A stretch of 64,000 nt of DNA from Oscillospiraceae bacterium. GTDB lineage: Bacteria; Bacillota; Clostridia; Oscillospirales; Ruminococcaceae. The notes under the pieces were generated by a model. The model did no database searches, was not told the origin of the DNA, and was given only the letters and a program-made list of their open reading frames with translations. The stretch is taken from assembly GCA_017438745.1 (NCBI GenBank), contig JAFRUS010000092.1:23730-87729 (forward strand), in the 5' to 3' direction. Positions 16,432 to 25,201 of this stretch are shown one piece after another. How positions within the stretch are numbered: the stretch's first letter is position 1; every line of letters starts with the position of its first letter. A program made the translations under genes and the position numbers.

Positions 16432-17772
16432 ATGCAGACGGAGAAAAATTTAGACAGTGCGGCACGCAGAAGACTTGCGGCTCTGTTTGATGACGGCGCT
16501 TATACAGAAGTCGGCTCGTTATCAATGGAAAAGGATAGCCTTGCAAGTGTCATCACAGCATACGGTTACGTAAACGGTTCACTGGTTTATGCCTTCTCAC
16601 AGGATAACACAGTAAACAGCGGTGCAGTCGGAACAGTTCATGCACAGAAGATCGCAAAGCTCTACTCACTTGCTGCAAAGACAGGCAGACCTGTAGTAGG
16701 CATCCACGATTCAAACGGTGCGTTCATTGACGGAACTGTTGATTCACTCAATGCTTACGGTGAAATGATCGGTACAGCAGCATCAGTTTCAGGGGTTGTT
16801 CCTCAGATCTCAGTTATCGCCGGAGTATGTGCAGGAAGTGCAGCGATGCTCGCATGTTCAGCAGATTTCGTGGTAATGACAAAGGACGCAGAACTCTATG
16901 TTGCTCCTAACGGCAAGAGCACAGCAGCAGATGCGGCAAAGGCTGGTACTGCAGCAGTTGTATGTGATGACGACGATGCAGCGATAAGTGCGGCAAAGGA
17001 ACTTTTAAGACTTATTCCTGAAAATAACCTTACAGCCGTTCCTGTTTATGAATACGAAGAAAATGCTTTTGCATCAGGAAATACTCTTTCTGATACAGTA
17101 AACAATACAGCAGATGCTGATTCTGTAACTGAGCTTTACGAAGGATTCGGCAAGGCTTCATACACAGCACTTGCAACAGTGGCCGGCTCTACAGCAGGTA
17201 TAGTTGCCACAAACAAAACAAAGGACAAGCTCACAGCTGATGACTCTGCAAAGATCGCTCGTTTCGTAAGAACATGCGACGCTTTCGGTATCCCTGTGAT
17301 TACTTTTGTAGATACTGAAGGATTTGACGGTGAAGGCGAAGCTGCAGGCAGCGTAAGAAACATGACAATGCTCGCAGGTGCTTATGCTGAAGCTACAACT
17401 GCAAAGGTAACTCTCGTTACAGGCAAGGCTTACGGCCCTGCATTCGTAGCTCTCGCAAGCAAGGGCGCAAACGCTGACTTCACATTTGCTTATGATAATG
17501 CAGTTATCTCACCTCTTGCTCCTGTTACAGCAGTAGAATTCCTCTGGCATGAAAAGCTTGCAGGCGCAGCAAACGCAGCTGCAAAGCGTGAGGAACTCGC
17601 AAAGGAATACATCGCAGAATATGCAACAGCTGAAAAGGCTGCTTACAGAAACGCTGTCGATGAAGTCATTTCACCTGCCCAGACAAGAACAAAGCTTGCC
17701 GAAGCTCTTGAAATACTTTCCGGCAAGAGAGTTTCACGTCTCCCTAAGAAGCACAACAATCTTCCACTTTAA
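16432..17772 (+). CDS. biotin-dependent carboxyltransferase, 12S/MmdA-like
   Basis: 446 residues, shorter than the usual 510-525. The crotonase-type carboxyltransferase fold is shown by RRRLAALFDDGAYTEVG at the start, VYAFSQDNTVNSGAVGTVHAQKIAKLYSLAAKTGRPVVGIHDSNGAF, GVCAGSAAMLACSADFVVM, and the C-terminal KKHNNLPL that ends MmdA proteins. The normal DSGGARIQEG motif reads DSNGAFIDGT, so it is divergent. It would move carboxyl between an acyl-CoA (methylmalonyl- or malonyl-CoA) and biotin. The next two genes supply the biotin carrier and the 5S-like subunit. The true acyl-CoA is not decided. Confidence 0.8.
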   Translation: MQTEKNLDSAARRRLAALFDDGAYTEVGSLSMEKDSLASVITAYGYVNGSLVYAFSQDNTVNSGAVGTVHAQKIAKLYSLAAKTGRPVVGIHDSNGAFIDGTVDSLNAYGEMIGTAASVSGVVPQISVIAGVCAGSAAMLACSADFVVMTKDAELYVAPNGKSTAADAAKAGTAAVVCDDDDAAISAAKELLRLIPENNLTAVPVYEYEENAFASGNTLSDTVNNTADADSVTELYEGFGKASYTALATVAGSTAGIVATNKTKDKLTADDSAKIARFVRTCDAFGIPVITFVDTEGFDGEGEAAGSVRNMTMLAGAYAEATTAKVTLVTGKAYGPAFVALASKGANADFTFAYDNAVISPLAPVTAVEFLWHEKLAGAANAAAKREELAKEYIAEYATAEKAAYRNAVDEVISPAQTRTKLAEALEILSGKRVSRLPKKHNNLPL

Positions 17773-17848
17773 AATAAATCATAAATTTTTACTGCGGCTT
17801 CGAATGATCCGGTTTTATTCCTGAAGCTGCGGGGAACTGGAGTTTTTT

Positions 17849-18220
17849 ATGAAAAGATTTAATATTACAGTAAACGGAAAAGCTTATGACGTTGCAGTAG
17901 AAGAGATCACAGACGGTTCTGCTCCTGTTCAGGCAGCAGCTCCTGCTCCGGCAGCAGCAAAGCCTGCAGCACCAGCTCCTGCAGCTGCATCTGCAGCAGT
18001 TGGCGAAGGTACAAAGGTAACAGCTCCAATGCCTGGCAACATCCTCGACGTTAAGGTTAAGACAGGCGACACAGTTACAAAGGGTCAGGTACTCATGGTT
18101 CTCGAAGCTATGAAGATGGAAAATGATATCGTTGCTCCTTGCGACGGTACTGTAACAAGCGTTATCGCAAAGAAGGGCGACACAGTAAACGCTTCAGACG
18201 CTCTCGCTACTATCAAGTAA
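17849..18220 (+). CDS. biotin carboxyl carrier protein, 1.3S-like
   Basis: 123 residues. An N-terminal ~28-residue sheet is followed by an Ala/Pro linker (about 29-52) and a biotinyl domain that ends the protein. EAMKMENDIVAP holds the biotin-accepting Lys in the AMKM motif. The size equals that of the Propionibacterium transcarboxylase 1.3S subunit. It swings between the 12S-like subunit upstream and the 5S-like subunit downstream. A hairpin (GCGGCTTC/GAAGCTGC) in the 76-nt gap before it might adjust its higher expression. Confidence 0.92.
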   Translation: MKRFNITVNGKAYDVAVEEITDGSAPVQAAAPAPAAAKPAAPAPAAASAAVGEGTKVTAPMPGNILDVKVKTGDTVTKGQVLMVLEAMKMENDIVAPCDGTVTSVIAKKGDTVNASDALATIK

Positions 18221-18242
18221 GCGGACGGAAAGGCGGTTCATT

Positions 18243-19643
18243 ATGGCAAAGAAAATTGGTATTACCGAAACTGTGCTCCGTGACGCACATCAGTCACTTC
18301 TTGCTACACGTATGCCTATCGAGGACATGCTTCCTATCCTCGACAAGATGGATAAGGTTGGCTACCATTCAATCGAATGCTGGGGCGGCGCTACTTTCGA
18401 CTCATGCCTCCGCTTCCTCGATGAAGACCCATGGGAAAGACTTCGTATTTTAAGAAAGAATCTTCCTAACACAAAGCTCCAGATGCTCTTCAGAGGCCAG
18501 AACATGCTTGGTTACCGTCACTACGCTGATGACGTTGTTGAATACTTCGTTCAGAAGATCGTAGCAAACGGTATGGATATCATCAGAATATTCGATGCCT
18601 TAAACGACATCAGAAATCTCGAAACAGCTATCAAGGCTACAAGAAAGGAAGGCGGCCACGCTCAGGTTGCCATCTCCTACACAACAGGTGACGTTTTCAC
18701 AAACGAATACTACGTAAACTACGCTAAGCAGATAGAAGAAGCAGGCGCACACTCCATCTGTCTCAAGGACATGGCTGCTCTTCTCACACCATACAGAGCT
18801 GAAGAACTCATCGCTGACCTCAAGAAGGCAGTAAGCATTCCTGTACAGCTCCACACCCACTACACATCAGGTCTTGCATCAATGTGTCTCCTCAAGGCAG
18901 TTGAATCTGGATGCGACTACATCGATACAGCAATGTCACCGCTTGCAAACGGTACATCACACGCTCCTACAGAATCAATGGTAGCTGCATTCCAGGGCAC
19001 AGAATACGACACAGGCCTTGATCTTAAGCTTTTAAGCGAGATCCGTGAATACTTCATGGGACTCAGAAAGAAATATATTGACTGCGGTCTTATCGATCCT
19101 AAGATGCTCGCAGTTGATGCAAAGGCTCTTATTTATCAGGTACCTGGCGGTATGCTTTCAAACCTCCTTTCACAGCTCAAGCAGGCTGGCAAGGAAGAAA
19201 AGCTTACAGAAGTGCTTGAAGAAGTTCCGCGTGTCAGAAAAGATGCCGGAAGCATCCCGCTCGTTACACCTTCATCACAGATCATCGGTACACAGGCTGT
19301 GTTCAACGTAATCACAGGCGAACGCTACAAGACAGTTACAAAGGAATTCAAGGGCGTTGTAAGAGGCGAATACGGCAAGACACCTATTCCGATCGATCCT
19401 GAATTCAGAAAGAAGATAATCGGTGACGCAGAACCGATCGAATGCCGTCCTGCAGACCTTCTCAAGTCAGAACTTGACACTATCCGTGAAGAATGCGCTG
19501 AATGGGTAGAACAGGAAGAAGACGTTCTCAGCTACGCTCAGTTCGGTCAGGTCGCTGTAAAGTTCTTCGAAAAGAGAAGAAACAAAAAGTACGGCGTTGA
19601 CGGAAAGAATTCAGACAAGGAAAAGAAGATACACGCAGTCTGA
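18243..19643 (+). CDS. oadA: oxaloacetate decarboxylase alpha / transcarboxylase 5S-type subunit
   Basis: 466 residues. The TIM barrel of the DRE-TIM pyruvate/oxaloacetate family is clear: TVLRDAHQSLLATRM, ECWGGATFDSCLRFLDEDPWERLR, LFRGQNMLGYRHYADDVV, then CLKDMA (carboxylated Lys) and LHTHYTSG (the two metal-binding His). It ends before the attached biotin domain found in one-piece OadA; the biotin domain is the separate gene at 17849. It would transfer carboxyl from oxaloacetate to biotin or the reverse. No membrane OadB/OadG is nearby, so a soluble transcarboxylase is as likely as a sodium pump. Confidence 0.88.
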   Translation: MAKKIGITETVLRDAHQSLLATRMPIEDMLPILDKMDKVGYHSIECWGGATFDSCLRFLDEDPWERLRILRKNLPNTKLQMLFRGQNMLGYRHYADDVVEYFVQKIVANGMDIIRIFDALNDIRNLETAIKATRKEGGHAQVAISYTTGDVFTNEYYVNYAKQIEEAGAHSICLKDMAALLTPYRAEELIADLKKAVSIPVQLHTHYTSGLASMCLLKAVESGCDYIDTAMSPLANGTSHAPTESMVAAFQGTEYDTGLDLKLLSEIREYFMGLRKKYIDCGLIDPKMLAVDAKALIYQVPGGMLSNLLSQLKQAGKEEKLTEVLEEVPRVRKDAGSIPLVTPSSQIIGTQAVFNVITGERYKTVTKEFKGVVRGEYGKTPIPIDPEFRKKIIGDAEPIECRPADLLKSELDTIREECAEWVEQEEDVLSYAQFGQVAVKFFEKRRNKKYGVDGKNSDKEKKIHAV

Positions 19644-19682
19644 TAATATCCGTTCTCAGTGACATAAAGGAGGTCATAAACA

Positions 19683-20612
19683 ATGCCTATCAAGATCTCG
19701 AAAGACCTTCCCGCTTATAAAACACTGATCGACGAAAACATATTCGTAATGCCCGGTGACGTTGCCGAGCATCAGGATATACGCGAACTGAAGATCGCGA
19801 TACTCAATCTCATGCCTAAGAAAATAGAAACAGAGACGCAGCTTTTAAGGCTCTTGAGTAATACGCCTCTTCAGGTCGATATTGACTTTCTCCACGTAGA
19901 ATCACATGTTTCAAAAAACACCTCAGTCAGTCATCTGAACACATTTTACAAAACTTTCCGTGATGTAAAGAACAACAGATATGACGGGCTCATAATTACA
20001 GGTGCACCGGTGGAACAGATACCTTTTGAAGAGGTGGACTACTGGGATGAAGTCTGTGAGATCATGGAATGGTCCAAAACAAACGTTTATTCAACTATGC
20101 ACATTTGCTGGGGAGCAATGGCCGGCCTTTACTATCACTTCGGCGTGCCGAAGCATGATCTTAGCGAAAAGATGTTCGGAATTTTCCCGCACAAGGTGCT
20201 TCGACGTGAATCACAGCTTCTCAAAGGCTTTGACGACGTGTTTTACGTTCCGCACTCAAGACACACAGAGGTGCTGCGCGAGGACATTGAAAAGGTGCCT
20301 GCGCTCAACATAACCAGTGAGTCTAACATGTCAGGTGTGTACATAGTTTGCAATAAAAACAAGAGACAGTATTTTATCACAGGTCACAGTGAATACGACC
20401 GTGATACTCTTGCTCAGGAGTACTTCAGAGACAAAGAAAAAGGACTTCCTATAAAAGTCCCGTATAATTATTTCCCTGATGATGATCCTGAAAACAAGCC
20501 GCTGTTCAGGTGGCGCGGTCAGGCGAATCTTATGTATTCGAACTGGCTCAATTATTGTGTATATCAGAGAACACCGTATGACCTCAGTACACTGAGCGAA
20601 ATGGAGTTCTGA
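19683..20612 (+). CDS. metA: homoserine O-acetyltransferase of the MetA family
   Basis: 309 residues, normal length. MetA fold with catalytic Cys142 ([16 protein letters not shown]), His235 and Glu237 (TGHSEYDRD). Residue 111 is Glu ([16 protein letters not shown]). In studied members Glu at this place goes with acetyl-CoA use and Gly with succinyl-CoA, so this enzyme most likely makes O-acetylhomoserine for methionine synthesis. It has AAAGGAGG in front of the ATG. No other met gene is adjacent, but homoserine dehydrogenase lies 10 kb away at 30826. Confidence 0.93.
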   Translation: MPIKISKDLPAYKTLIDENIFVMPGDVAEHQDIRELKIAILNLMPKKIETETQLLRLLSNTPLQVDIDFLHVESHVSKNTSVSHLNTFYKTFRDVKNNRYDGLIITGAPVEQIPFEEVDYWDEVCEIMEWSKTNVYSTMHICWGAMAGLYYHFGVPKHDLSEKMFGIFPHKVLRRESQLLKGFDDVFYVPHSRHTEVLREDIEKVPALNITSESNMSGVYIVCNKNKRQYFITGHSEYDRDTLAQEYFRDKEKGLPIKVPYNYFPDDDPENKPLFRWRGQANLMYSNWLNYCVYQRTPYDLSTLSEMEF

Positions 20613-20644
20613 TATAGAATTAAATTTTAAAGGAGGAGTAGAAA

Positions 20645-21064
20645 ATGGAGGAAAATGGTTCAAAGGGCTTAAGCGTCGCTGCGCTTATCTTTGGTATTCT
20701 GGGTATCCTCTGCTGCTGCATAGGTTTCCCGTTTGCCATTATCGGTCTTATTCTAGCAATTATCGCACTTGCTAAGCGCAGGGCAGGAAAGGGTCTTGCA
20801 ATTGCAGGTCTTATCACATCACTTATCACACTCATTATCAGCGCAATTGTTGGTATCAGCATGATTCCTGTTATGCCATACGTTGGCGAAATGAAAGAAT
20901 TCTTTGAAGATCCACAGTCAGCCATCACAGAGTACGAAGAAGACGGTACATATCCTGCATGGATCGATCACATGATCGATGACGGCGTTATTACTGAAGA
21001 AGACGCTGATCAGGTAATGGATCAGATGGTTCAGAGTCTTAAGAATTCAGGTCAGGTACAGTAA
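20645..21064 (+). CDS. DUF4190-type small membrane protein
   Basis: 139 residues. Two hydrophobic helices (about 9-43 and 50-80) separated by AKRRAGKGLAIAGLI, the usual DUF4190 layout. A cysteine triple (LCCCIGFP) sits in the first helix. The C-terminal 55 residues are acidic and outside the membrane. No function is known for this family. AAAGGAGGAG precedes the ATG. Confidence 0.75.
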   Translation: MEENGSKGLSVAALIFGILGILCCCIGFPFAIIGLILAIIALAKRRAGKGLAIAGLITSLITLIISAIVGISMIPVMPYVGEMKEFFEDPQSAITEYEEDGTYPAWIDHMIDDGVITEEDADQVMDQMVQSLKNSGQVQ

Positions 21065-21074
21065 TCAGACTTGA

Positions 21075-21464
21075 TCAGTACGGCTGAAGAACCGGAACAA
21101 AATTTCTTATAACAAAGAAAACTATCAGGATCCCTGAAAGCACAAGATAGAACATCTTGCTTTCAGGGATCGCTTTTTTGTTTATGCCGAAAACTGAAAA
21201 CAGAAGCTTGAGATAACCGAGAGCAAGAAAAACACACATGATGATAATACTGGGATTGTTGTGTAATGAGCCGGTAATATCCAATTTAAGAAGGCAGCTA
21301 AGCGCTCTTGTACATCCGCAGCCCGGACAGTAAATGTTCCAGAACACCCTGAACGGGCAGTGAAAATGTACAGCTGTAATAGCATTAAGATAAAGTTTTG
21401 ACAGCATAAATAAAAACGCAAAGATGATAAAAGGAAGCGAAAGGACAAAAATTTTCTTTTTCAT
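21075..21464 (-). CDS. DUF2752 membrane protein
   Basis: 129 residues from the second ATG at 21464, which has AAGGT at a good distance; the first ATG at 21470 is too close to that site. Three hydrophobic helices. The family motif CPGCGCTRALSCLLKLDITGSLHNNP is present. Function is unknown; the Cys motif may bind metal. It is convergent with the DUF4190 gene, the two stops being 10 nt apart, and the + strand terminator lies inside its coding sequence (21129-21179). The leader holds a CCGGCGG/CCACCGG hairpin followed by TTTTATTTTT (near 21490-21515), which could act as an attenuator. Confidence 0.8.
   Translation of the reverse strand: MKKKIFVLSLPFIIFAFLFMLSKLYLNAITAVHFHCPFRVFWNIYCPGCGCTRALSCLLKLDITGSLHNNPSIIIMCVFLALGYLKLLFSVFGINKKAIPESKMFYLVLSGILIVFFVIRNFVPVLQPY
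21129..21179 (+). terminator. terminator for the DUF4190 gene embedded in the opposing CDS
   Basis: GATCCCTGAAAGCACAAGAT pairs with ATCTTGCTTTCAGGGATC (two-base bulge), then GCTTTTTT on the + strand. It reads as a Rho-independent terminator while coding for the C-terminal third of the minus-strand DUF2752 protein. Confidence 0.75.
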
Positions 21465-21622
21465 ATACATCTACCTTAAAAACAAAAATAAAACCGGTGG
21501 AACAGACCGCCGGCATTATCGTTAAAAAATCATTCAGAATCAGTCAGATAAGGGAGAAAAAGCTTGTCTGCGTTTCCCGTAAAACTTTAAGGCAAAAAAG
21601 CCTTTAATGATACTAAAAAGGC

Positions 21623-21651
21623 TTGAAAAGTGACTGATTTTTTGCTATAAT
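21623..21651 (+). promoter_or_regulatory. promoter of tRNA-Arg
   Basis: TTGAAA and TATAAT spaced by 17 nt, ending 16 nt before the tRNA. Between the DUF2752 start and this promoter (21465-21622) there is no gene; only small hairpins, including AAGGC..GCCTT near 21590. Confidence 0.75.
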
Positions 21652-21667
21652 TAAATTAGGAGTAGGA

Positions 21668-21739
21668 CCGCCTGTAGCTCAGTGGATAGAGCAATACGCT
21701 CCGACCGTATGTGCGCAGGTTCAATTCCTGTCAGGCGGA
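21668..21739 (+). tRNA. tRNA-Arg (anticodon CCG)
   Basis: A 72-nt cloverleaf: acceptor CCGCCTG/CAGGCGG, D arm GCTCAGTGGATAGAGC, anticodon stem ATACG/CGTAT with loop CTCCGAC giving anticodon CCG, a four-base variable loop, and T arm GCAGG-TTCAATT-CCTGT. CCA is not encoded. It reads CGG codons. A stem ACAACAG/CTGTTGT lies just downstream at about 21760-21780. Confidence 0.93.
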
Positions 21740-21889
21740 TATTTTACTACTTCATTATACAACAGCAAGGAACTGTTGTCAAATGTCAATGAATTTTCAG
21801 GGTTTTTTTGATCGTCTTTAAAGAAGTTTTGCGGCTGTAAGCCGGTTGAATGTACAATCTGTTTTTATACATTTTACACCAATTCACTA

Positions 21890-21918
21890 TTGCCAATTAA
21901 TATTTTTTATGCTATAAT
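21890..21918 (+). promoter_or_regulatory. promoter of the LRR/kinase/vWA/PP2C unit
   Basis: TTGCCA and TATAAT with a 17-nt spacer, 33 nt before the LRR gene ATG at 21951. Confidence 0.75.
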
Positions 21919-21950
21919 TATTATAATAATATCTTTTTAGGGAGGATTAT

Positions 21951-22916
21951 ATGAACAGTCAGTTCGAAAACATAGACGAAGTTAAGGCGGCTCTGAAAAA
22001 GATTATAGAAGAAAACGGAGTCGAGTTGTTCAGGGACACAAAAAGATTTACCGGCATCCTCAATGACTACATGCCGGATCTTGAAAAAGAGAGACGACTT
22101 ATCAAGAACGTAATCAACAACAACGTAATAACTCAGATGCTCGATGAGCCTGATCAGAAACTTTCCATCGTTAAGGCAAGGGAATACATGCTCAACGATA
22201 TGTTTCTTTCTGCTTATGCTACAGAATTTGTTCTTGACTGCTTTACACACATGTTTGGTTGGCCATTCACTCCTGAAATCAAGATGGAACCGGAACCGGC
22301 TCCTGTTGCTGCTCCGGCAAGACAGGAAAAGTCATCAGCAGGCAAGGAAGAAAAGGAAGAAGCTCCGATCAAGCAGAAGCCATTCAGACCTTTTGATGCT
22401 ATCAAGTACAAAATTTTCCCTAATGTCAGGATTCCGGAAGGCTATACCGTTATCAACAGCTTTGCTTTTGACGGATATGGTTTCCTGAAGACAATAAAGA
22501 TACCTTCGACTTGTAAAGTTATAGGTGAATACGCATTCTCAGAATGCAAGAAGCTTCGTGCTGTAACACTTCCTGATACACTCAGAGTAATTCAGAAGGG
22601 TGCATTCAGTTCATGCAGCTCACTCGAAAGGATCGAGCTCCCTTGGGGTATCACAGCAATTGAGGAAGACACATTCTCATTCTGTTCAAATCTTGAAGAC
22701 ATCGTAATTCCTGCAAGTGTTTCAAGCATCGGCGATGCAGCTTTCCAGGGCTGTGAAACACTTCGTGACGTTACTCTTCCGGAGACAATCAAGTTTATCG
22801 GCAGCAACGTATTTGCTTTCTGCCCGGCTATCACTATCCAGTGCCGTGAGAACTCATACGTACATAAATTCTGCATGACAAACGGAATACATTTTGAATT
22901 TATAAGGAAACACTGA
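21951..22916 (+). CDS. BspA-type leucine-rich-repeat protein with helical N-terminal domain
   Basis: 321 residues with no signal peptide, so probably cytoplasmic. Residues 1-105 are a helical domain I do not recognise (NIDEVKAALKKIIEENGVELFRDTKRFTGILNDYMPDLEKERRLIK). A P/A/K linker (106-140) follows. Residues 150-320 hold five to six LRR_5 repeats such as IGEYAFSECKKLRAVTLPDTLRVIQKGAFSSCSSLERIELP. These repeats usually bind proteins. It is the first gene of the kinase/vWA/PP2C block and may be its sensor or scaffold (inference). The last codons (RKH and stop) are supplied by the repeat that begins at 22906. Confidence 0.8.
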   Translation: MNSQFENIDEVKAALKKIIEENGVELFRDTKRFTGILNDYMPDLEKERRLIKNVINNNVITQMLDEPDQKLSIVKAREYMLNDMFLSAYATEFVLDCFTHMFGWPFTPEIKMEPEPAPVAAPARQEKSSAGKEEKEEAPIKQKPFRPFDAIKYKIFPNVRIPEGYTVINSFAFDGYGFLKTIKIPSTCKVIGEYAFSECKKLRAVTLPDTLRVIQKGAFSSCSSLERIELPWGITAIEEDTFSFCSNLEDIVIPASVSSIGDAAFQGCETLRDVTLPETIKFIGSNVFAFCPAITIQCRENSYVHKFCMTNGIHFEFIRKH

Positions 22917-22960
22917 GAGAGACATCTCAGCACTGATCTGTAACGGATCAGCGTTTACGT
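22906..22960. repeat. short copy of the palindromic intergenic repeat
   Basis: Starts GGAAACACTGA and ends near GATCAGCGTTTAC. Two hairpins (CTGAGAGAGACATCTCAG and CTGATCTGTAACGGATCAG) remain; the central GGGGCGAAGCCCC block is missing. The TGA of its first end is the stop codon of the LRR gene. Confidence 0.7.
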
Positions 22961-22999
22961 GAGACAATATTAAATATTATAGTAAGGGAATGATAGAAA

Positions 23000-24343
23000 A
23001 TGGTAGAATTTAAGCCAGGTCAGACTATTCCTATGGAATACGGCGGTGAGTTGAAAGTCATAAGCACTCTTGGCCGCGGCGGACAGGGTATTGTATATCT
23101 TGTTGAATACAACAATCTTAAATATGCCCTCAAGTGGTACGACATGGACAAGATGCGCGATCCGCAGGCCTTCAGAAAGAACCTTGAAGTAAACATCAAG
23201 GACGGCCCGCCGAGCGACAAGTTCCTCTGGCCTAAGTATCTTACAAAGATGGGTGTTGACGACAGCTTCGGTTATCTCATGACATTAAGACCGCCGGAGT
23301 ACGATTCATTCGTAGACATCCTCAACATGTACAAGCTTGAAGTTGATCCTAACACAGGAAAAGCTCACAGAGTAACAGTACAGTTCAAGAACCTCAACGC
23401 TCTTGTAACTGCTGCAATAAACATAGTTAATGCTTTCAGACAGCTCCACAGAGCCGGAAAGAGTTATCAGGACCTTAACGACGGCGGTTTCTTCATCAAC
23501 GTTACCAACGGTGACGTTCTTGTCTGTGACTGCGACAACATTGCTCCTGACGGCTACAACTTCGGTATCGGCGGCAAGCCTGGCTACATGGCTCCTGAAA
23601 TTGTACGCGGCGTATGTCGTCCTGACGTTCAGACAGACAAGTACTCACTTGCAGTCGTTCTGTTCAAGCTTCTGTTCCGAGGCGATCCTCTTGAAGGTGA
23701 AAAGGTTGTAAAGACAGTCTGCCTTACAGAAACTGCTGAACTCAAGCATTACGGCAAGGAAGCTGTATTCGTATTTGACCCTAACAATGATACTAACCGT
23801 CCGGTAAAGGGTATCCACGACAACGTTATCAAGTTCTGGGGAATCTATCCGAATTACATCAGACAGGCATTTACATTCACATTCACAACAGGTATCTCAC
23901 AGGCTAACAAGAGAATCATTGAAAATGAATGGCAGAAGCTTTTCATCAGACTTCGTTCTGAGATACTGCCATGCTACTGCGGCAGAACAACTTTCTCCTC
24001 TGCATATGATGAGGGTGAAAACAATACACTTATCTGCAGAAGATGCGGCAGAAAATATGCAACACTCAAGTTCAGCAACCGTGACTACAGAACACCGATC
24101 TACGTGGGAAGAAAGATCTATATGTGTGATTCTGTACCTGGTTCAGATGATTTCAGCACAGTCGTAGGGGAAGTTGTTGAAAACAAGATCCAGAAGGGTG
24201 TACTTGGTATCAAGAACATGTCCGACAAGGTATGGAAGGTCAAGATGCCTGACGGATCAACACATGAAGTCGGTTCAGGTAAGGGATTTCCTCTCTGGGC
24301 AGGCGTTTCAGCTGATATAGGCGGGGTAAATATCGAATTATAG
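23000..24343 (+). CDS. Ser/Thr protein kinase-like protein with C-terminal zinc ribbon (TerY-P-like)
   Basis: 447 residues. Kinase fold with LGRGGQGIVYLVEY (P-loop), YALKWYDMDK (ATP Lys), AGKSYQDLNDGGFFIN in place of the HRD loop (Asp158 kept), CDCDN in place of DFG (Asp177 kept) and GYMAPEIVRG. A segment about residues 326-355 has four Cys (CYCGRTTF...LICRRCGRKYA), a zinc ribbon, followed by a ~90-residue beta-rich tail. It is likely active but divergent. It lies between an LRR protein and a vWA/PP2C pair, the composition of the TerY-P triad linked to tellurite-type stress systems. Natural substrates are unknown. Confidence 0.82.
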   Translation: MVEFKPGQTIPMEYGGELKVISTLGRGGQGIVYLVEYNNLKYALKWYDMDKMRDPQAFRKNLEVNIKDGPPSDKFLWPKYLTKMGVDDSFGYLMTLRPPEYDSFVDILNMYKLEVDPNTGKAHRVTVQFKNLNALVTAAINIVNAFRQLHRAGKSYQDLNDGGFFINVTNGDVLVCDCDNIAPDGYNFGIGGKPGYMAPEIVRGVCRPDVQTDKYSLAVVLFKLLFRGDPLEGEKVVKTVCLTETAELKHYGKEAVFVFDPNNDTNRPVKGIHDNVIKFWGIYPNYIRQAFTFTFTTGISQANKRIIENEWQKLFIRLRSEILPCYCGRTTFSSAYDEGENNTLICRRCGRKYATLKFSNRDYRTPIYVGRKIYMCDSVPGSDDFSTVVGEVVENKIQKGVLGIKNMSDKVWKVKMPDGSTHEVGSGKGFPLWAGVSADIGGVNIEL

Positions 24344-24362
24344 AAAGGGGTATTAAGTTACC

Positions 24363-25157
24363 ATGGAAGATTTCAGCACTAAAGCAAAAGAATTGATGGA
24401 CTTTGATGATGACGATCCGCTTGGCGCTACAGGCGTGTCAAGAAAAAGTCTTGTAATATTTTTCCTTATTGATACATCAGGCAGTATGAAGGGAACAAAA
24501 ATGGGAGAGCTCAATACAGCAATGGAAGAGCTCATGCCTGAAATAAGAAGCATCGGTGAAGCCGATACAGATATCAAGATTGCAGTTCTTACATTCTCAA
24601 CAGGATGTGCATGGATGTATCCTGAACCGATCTCAGTAGAAGAATTTGAATGGGCAAGACTTGAAGCCAAGGGTATTACAGACCTTGGTATGACATTCGA
24701 GGAGCTCAACAGAAAGCTTTCAAGATCAGAATTCTTAAATTCACCTTCACTTTCATTCGCACCTGTTATTTTCCTTATGACAGACGGATATCCGACTGAC
24801 GACTATAAGGCAGGACTCAGAAAGCTTCAGGTGAACAGCTGGTACAGATACGGCCTTAAGGTTGCTCTTGGTATCGGCAAGGAAGCAAACGACGATATGC
24901 TTGCTGAATTTACAACATCACCTGACACAGTTGTTCATGCTTACTCAGGTGGTCAGCTTGCTCAGCTCATCAAGAAGATCGCAGTTACATCCTCACAGAT
25001 CGGAAGTAAGAGTATGACTCTTGCTGATGACGTTCTCCGCGATCTCAACGATGTTGACGTTCTTGACAAGAAGCAGGAACAGCTTGCTGAACAGATCAAG
25101 AATATTGTAGATTCAGACGAATTCCCTAAGGACGTACCATTCGATACTGGATGGTAA
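24363..25157 (+). CDS. TerY-like von Willebrand factor A domain protein
   Basis: 264 residues. vWA fold at about 28-220: VIFFLIDTSGSMKGTKMGELN gives the DxSxS metal site (Asp37, Ser39, Ser41), GITDLG supplies the Thr and FLMTDGYPTDD the second Asp. The first 27 residues and the C-terminal ~50 residues (LADDVLRDLNDVDVLDKK) are acidic and helical. TerY-type vWA proteins bind partners through the metal site and travel with a PP2C phosphatase and a kinase, as here. Ribosome site AAGGGG is 12 nt from ATG, a little far. No Ter family (TerD) gene is in the window. Confidence 0.88.
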   Translation: MEDFSTKAKELMDFDDDDPLGATGVSRKSLVIFFLIDTSGSMKGTKMGELNTAMEELMPEIRSIGEADTDIKIAVLTFSTGCAWMYPEPISVEEFEWARLEAKGITDLGMTFEELNRKLSRSEFLNSPSLSFAPVIFLMTDGYPTDDYKAGLRKLQVNSWYRYGLKVALGIGKEANDDMLAEFTTSPDTVVHAYSGGQLAQLIKKIAVTSSQIGSKSMTLADDVLRDLNDVDVLDKKQEQLAEQIKNIVDSDEFPKDVPFDTGW

Positions 25158-25201
25158 TCAAGAAGTTTCGATTTGATTAAGAAAAGAGGGATGAGTCAAT
25201 A

